Assembly (NCBI GenBank): GCA_030427705.1
Contig: JAUIBR010000038.1
Coordinates: 1 to 64,000, forward strand
From: a bacterium
Lineage (GTDB): Bacteria > Myxococcota_A > Bradymonadia > Bradymonadales > Bradymonadaceae
Length of the DNA: 64,000 nt
Reading direction: 5' to 3'
Positions 60,719-64,000 of the stretch are shown piece after piece; the stretch's first letter is position 1; each line of letters starts with the position of its first letter. The notes under the pieces are model-generated. The model was given only the letters and a program-made list of their open reading frames with translations. It was not told where the DNA came from and ran no database searches. Both the position numbers and the translations under genes were made by a program.

Positions 60719-63700
60719 TTACGGCGTCAGCAAGTTGGATGGCGCATTCGCGCTCAATTTGTAGAGTCCGTACGGACCTGCCGCCATGTAGAGGTCACCA
60801 CCAACAAGCTCAACATTCTGAGCCCATCCACGCATTGGGTAGTATGCGTGCGCGGTTGGGTTCGCACGGTCACTGGTCTTCATGACCAGAACACCGCCAG
60901 GAACCGTGAACAATGCACGACCTGCGATGGCACCCTGAAGGTTCGCCCAGTCGTCGATATCGGTCTGGGAGATCTTCGCGAAGTTGTTGCTAGCCGCATC
61001 CAAGATGGACAAGCGAACCGTGCGGTCCCACTCGTCGTAGTTGTATCGACCGTAGGTCTCACGGTTCACGAGGTATGCCTCGCGATGCGTGACCAAAGCC
61101 GACCCTGCGCCATCCAGAATGACCTGGTTGACATCTTGGTCGACGAAGCGCTGAACGCCGCGCAGGAACGCGCGATTATTGCGGATCTGCAGCTTGTTCA
61201 GGCTGGTCTCGATGATGTTCTGACCGTAGAGCAGGTCACGGGTTACGACGGTGGTTCCATCAACATCCAGAAGCGTTCCTGGGATGTTGATCTGTGGTCC
61301 CATCGAAGCCGTCGAGCTCAAGTCCAGCTCCTGCATGTAGTAGGCAACAAATGGACGAGAGTCGCCTGCCACGCGGACTGGCTTCTTGAACGAAACGAAC
61401 AGCGAATCACCCTTCGGAAGCAGGCCAGACGCCTCTTCGTCGGTCGCCATGTCGATGACCGTCTTGGCACCCAGCGAATCGCCGCTCACGTCGATGATGT
61501 GGAATGAGTACCACTGCCAGCCGCGATATTGCTCGTTCTCGTAAACTTCGGTCTCCGTCGCGACCGTCGATGGTTCGACCTTCGTGCAGTCACGCTCGCC
61601 GTCCGCATCTTGCGTGCAGGAGTAGATTTCGCCTGAGCAGTATTCAGCTTCTTTTGTTCCGTCCAAGCGGGTCAGCTGGCTGCATGAGATACCACCTTCG
61701 ATGTACGAGCATGCCTTGTAGCCACCATTTTGCTGGTCGTAGCACTGCTCCCATCGGCGCTCGTTGTAGACCGGTCGGGTGTACTTCTGCGTGCGCGTAC
61801 CGACGAGTTCTTGCTCGTAGTGCATTTCAGGAACGACCAACTTATCGCCAACGCCCATTGCAGCGTTGTTGTAGTAGCCACCCCAGTAGTAGGAGCAATC
61901 GAAGCAGTCATCCCAGTAGTAGTAGCCGTAGCTACGCAGTGGGAGCTCATACGTTTCGTTTCCTTTTGGCACGGGCATACCCGGATTCGACAGGTCCCAA
62001 ACGGTGACTTCGGTCTCGAAGTCGTCGTAGTTCTGCGTCGTTGGGCGCGTGTCCGTGATGACCAATCGGTCGCCGACCTGCGTGATCGACGCGTTGGTTG
62101 GCACCGGAATCGTCGCGAGCGTAGGTGCTTTGTCTGGATCGAGACTCAGGTCGAAGACTTCCAGGTCGTCCATCGGGTCTGATCCCGAGGATGGACGCCA
62201 CCACCAGTAATATCCCTGGCGATCATGACGGCGCAGACCGTAGTTTCCGAAGGCCATGATGTCCGTGTACGAGGTCGCCAACTCGACGCTTCCCAGCTTC
62301 GCTGGAGAGTCAGGGTTGGTCGTGTTGTAGAAGCTGAGTTCCATTTCACTGAGGTTACCTGTCGTGTTGTCCGCGAGGTCAGCGACGAAGCTACGACGAA
62401 CCTGCGTATCATGGCTCATCGTGCCGCGACGCGTCAGGGTCGAGTTCGAGAACGTGAAGATCTGAACCGCTGAAATGTAGTCTTTGTTCACGTCATCCCA
62501 ACCACTGTAGGGAAGCAGAACGAGGCCGGTCTCAATCGTACCGTCAGCAGCCATGACGTTGGTGCCTTTCTCAAGGACCGTGAACGCTCGGTCATCCCAG
62601 CTTGCTTCGCTCCAGCTGCTGTTCAGCTCAACTTCTTCGCGTGCAATCAGCGGCGAAGGGTTCGTCAGGTCGGTCACGTCGTACAAGCTGACAGCCATCG
62701 TGTTGCCGCCGTTCTCGTCGTTCTTCCCGATGCCAACCAAGCGGGTTTGCTGCGCCACAGGCCGGAAGTAGTCATTCCAACCCGAGACGATGAACTCGCT
62801 CTTCTCGGTGATTTGGCCAGTGTTCGTGATTTCAAATGCGTGGAATGGGTCGACGCGTCGGTACGTCACGAAGAACGCCGACTCGCCCATGAACAACGTC
62901 GCGAAGAGGTCTTCATTGTCGCCAAACGTCGCCGAATCGATCGGCGTCAGATTATTGATATTCGTCGCGTCGAACGTCTCGACATGATTGGTGTTGGTTG
63001 CGCTGCTCCAGCTGTTGCCAGAAACCACGCGCAGGATGTCGTTGTGGACATCCATATTATACTTGTTGTTCACGTACCCTTGGACGCGAACGGAAGCGCC
63101 TTCGACCATCGTTCCATTTGGATCGGTGATGTCGATGACGGATACGTCGCTGCCGTGCTGGTTGTTTCCGTTCCAGTTGTGGCGCGCGACAAGCAGACGC
63201 TCAGGCGTTGCTTGAATGTCGGTCACGTAACCACCGAGGTTGATCTCGGTCTTGGCGTCGAGCTTTCCGAGGCTCGAAACGCTGAAGCTCTTAACTTTGG
63301 TTTCCTGACCCGAGTCGTTCCAGTTTTGGGCGACGACAAAGAGCGCTTCTTTATCGTTTCCGCGGGTAAGACGGCTGCTGCGAATCCAGCCTGGAACCTG
63401 TGCGCGACCCGTAACCTTGGGTAGCGCTGGGTTCGAGATATCCACAACCATCACGAGACCGCCGTAATACGAGTCGGCCAGGATATCCGAGCGCGAGCCG
63501 TAGTAGCCTTGCCAGTTGTTCAAGAGCATGAAGACGCGCGTCCCGACCTGATACATCTCGACCGGCGTACCGGAGACCTGCACGTTCCCAACAATCTCAG
63601 GCGAGGTTGCGTCCGAGAAGTCGATGATCTGTAACCCGCGATAGGTGTTCAGGTTGAGGACGTGGCCCGTCGTGGTAACGCGATAGATATCGCCCTCTTC

Positions 63701-63976
63701 CACCGTGCGATCGTCCGCGCCATCAGCGTCTGCGCCAAATTCGTCATTGGCTGCGGGTTCTGCATTGTTTGCGTTATTGCCGTCCGTGTTCTCCCGCGTC
63801 GCCTGGCCTTCATAGCCATCCGCGGAAACGAACGATGATGCGCCAAGCTTGGCGGTTTCCTGTGGTGTATTGTCGATCGTGGGGAGCGTCTTGTTGCTGT
63901 CCCCTTCATCGCCACCACATGCTGCGAGCATCAGGCTTGCCGCCATAATGACTACGTAGTTTCGTTTCCAACTCAT
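60719..63976 (-). CDS. Large beta-propeller lipoprotein
   Basis: The product has 1085 residues and is complete. The signal peptide ends LAAC (Cys20), followed by a Thr/Asn/Asp-rich linker (NANDGNNANNA-type). The rest matches the secreted Beta_propel family: GDIYRVTTTGHVLNLNTYRGLQIIDFSD, repeated blades with LxVxDITDPN, SPxxLGSVELA and DLSNPGMPVPKGN, and aromatic WW/YY clusters. A Cys-rich loop (CFDCSYYW..., CYDQQNGGYKACSY) sits at about residues 700-800. Such proteins are surface or periplasmic and of unknown role. Gene ends at a strong terminator. Confidence 0.85.
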   Translation of the reverse strand: MSWKRNYVVIMAASLMLAACGGDEGDSNKTLPTIDNTPQETAKLGASSFVSADGYEGQATRENTDGNNANNAEPAANDEFGADADGADDRTVEEGDIYRVTTTGHVLNLNTYRGLQIIDFSDATSPEIVGNVQVSGTPVEMYQVGTRVFMLLNNWQGYYGSRSDILADSYYGGLVMVVDISNPALPKVTGRAQVPGWIRSSRLTRGNDKEALFVVAQNWNDSGQETKVKSFSVSSLGKLDAKTEINLGGYVTDIQATPERLLVARHNWNGNNQHGSDVSVIDITDPNGTMVEGASVRVQGYVNNKYNMDVHNDILRVVSGNSWSSATNTNHVETFDATNINNLTPIDSATFGDNEDLFATLFMGESAFFVTYRRVDPFHAFEITNTGQITEKSEFIVSGWNDYFRPVAQQTRLVGIGKNDENGGNTMAVSLYDVTDLTNPSPLIAREEVELNSSWSEASWDDRAFTVLEKGTNVMAADGTIETGLVLLPYSGWDDVNKDYISAVQIFTFSNSTLTRRGTMSHDTQVRRSFVADLADNTTGNLSEMELSFYNTTNPDSPAKLGSVELATSYTDIMAFGNYGLRRHDRQGYYWWWRPSSGSDPMDDLEVFDLSLDPDKAPTLATIPVPTNASITQVGDRLVITDTRPTTQNYDDFETEVTVWDLSNPGMPVPKGNETYELPLRSYGYYYWDDCFDCSYYWGGYYNNAAMGVGDKLVVPEMHYEQELVGTRTQKYTRPVYNERRWEQCYDQQNGGYKACSYIEGGISCSQLTRLDGTKEAEYCSGEIYSCTQDADGERDCTKVEPSTVATETEVYENEQYRGWQWYSFHIIDVSGDSLGAKTVIDMATDEEASGLLPKGDSLFVSFKKPVRVAGDSRPFVAYYMQELDLSSTASMGPQINIPGTLLDVDGTTVVTRDLLYGQNIIETSLNKLQIRNNRAFLRGVQRFVDQDVNQVILDGAGSALVTHREAYLVNRETYGRYNYDEWDRTVRLSILDAASNNFAKISQTDIDDWANLQGAIAGRALFTVPGGVLVMKTSDRANPTAHAYYPMRGWAQNVELVGGDLYMAAGPYGLYKLSANAPSNLLTP

Positions 63977-64000
63977 GTGAATTGCCTCTCTTAATCCATC

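Noticed and set aside
62747-63424. Rightward frame antisense to the beta-propeller gene
   Set aside because: The propeller lipoprotein is complete with signal peptide and repeats; the antisense frame shows no motif.

Overview
The window looks like a chromosomal segment of a Myxococcota bacterium, most likely of the Bradymonadales type. This is an inference from gene content, with no 16S in the window. The supporting signs are about 18 predicted lipoproteins (several with an Asn-Asn-X linker right after the lipidated Cys), Cys-rich myxobacterial repeats, three Hanks-type Ser/Thr kinases, a vault-like protein, a secreted caspase-fold protein and moderately high G+C. I call 53 protein genes and one tRNA, with no stretch over 300 bases lacking a gene. 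No phage, CRISPR array, rRNA or classical insertion sequence was seen.

Layout. 1-4.9 kb: a lipoprotein cut by the window edge, a single-pass acidic protein, an EEP-fold nuclease-like membrane protein, tRNA-Gly(GCC) with a clear promoter and terminator, a REP-type tyrosine (HUH) transposase and a methyltransferase. 5-16.3 kb: a Cys-paired repeat lipoprotein, a membrane Ser/Thr kinase, a phospholipase-D-like lipoprotein, a YaeQ-like protein, a von Willebrand A lipoprotein, then a leftward four-gene cluster (ferritin-like diiron protein, lipase, ATP-grasp ligase, lipoprotein) and a 34-bp tandem array. 16.3-26.8 kb: a membrane kinase and a kinase-STAND ATPase-TPR protein head to head, a vault-like protein, a YfbK-like von Willebrand A lipoprotein and unknown membrane proteins. 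26.8-33.6 kb: a short-chain dehydrogenase, a BtuF-like binding protein, Cys-rich or Asn-rich surface lipoproteins and a caspase-like protein. 33.9-37 kb: a heme-sensor hybrid histidine kinase with an overlapping OmpR-type regulator. 37-45.6 kb: thioesterase, dnaK, FmdB-type zinc ribbon, fused MoaD-MoaE, a DsbD-like/TlpA-like redox pair and a TIM-barrel-like lipoprotein. 45.6-64 kb: surface proteins, pnp-rpsO, a DUF255 thioredoxin-like lipoprotein, two tandem metzincin-like lipoproteins, a PHP-domain protein with an RGG tail, FxsA, serS and a giant beta-propeller lipoprotein.

The most striking signal is not a gene. The 11-mer CCGGAAGACCT (usually TCCGGAAGACCT) occurs 18 times on both strands within the first 37.3 kb, against about 0.03 expected by chance in 64 kb. 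Copies inside genes are read in five of the six possible frames, so the DNA word and not a protein motif appears to be selected. Four copies form a 34-bp-period tandem array and two lie just upstream of the HUH transposase. It behaves like a DNA-uptake-type signal or a REP-like dispersed element. No copy was found from 37.3 to 64 kb.
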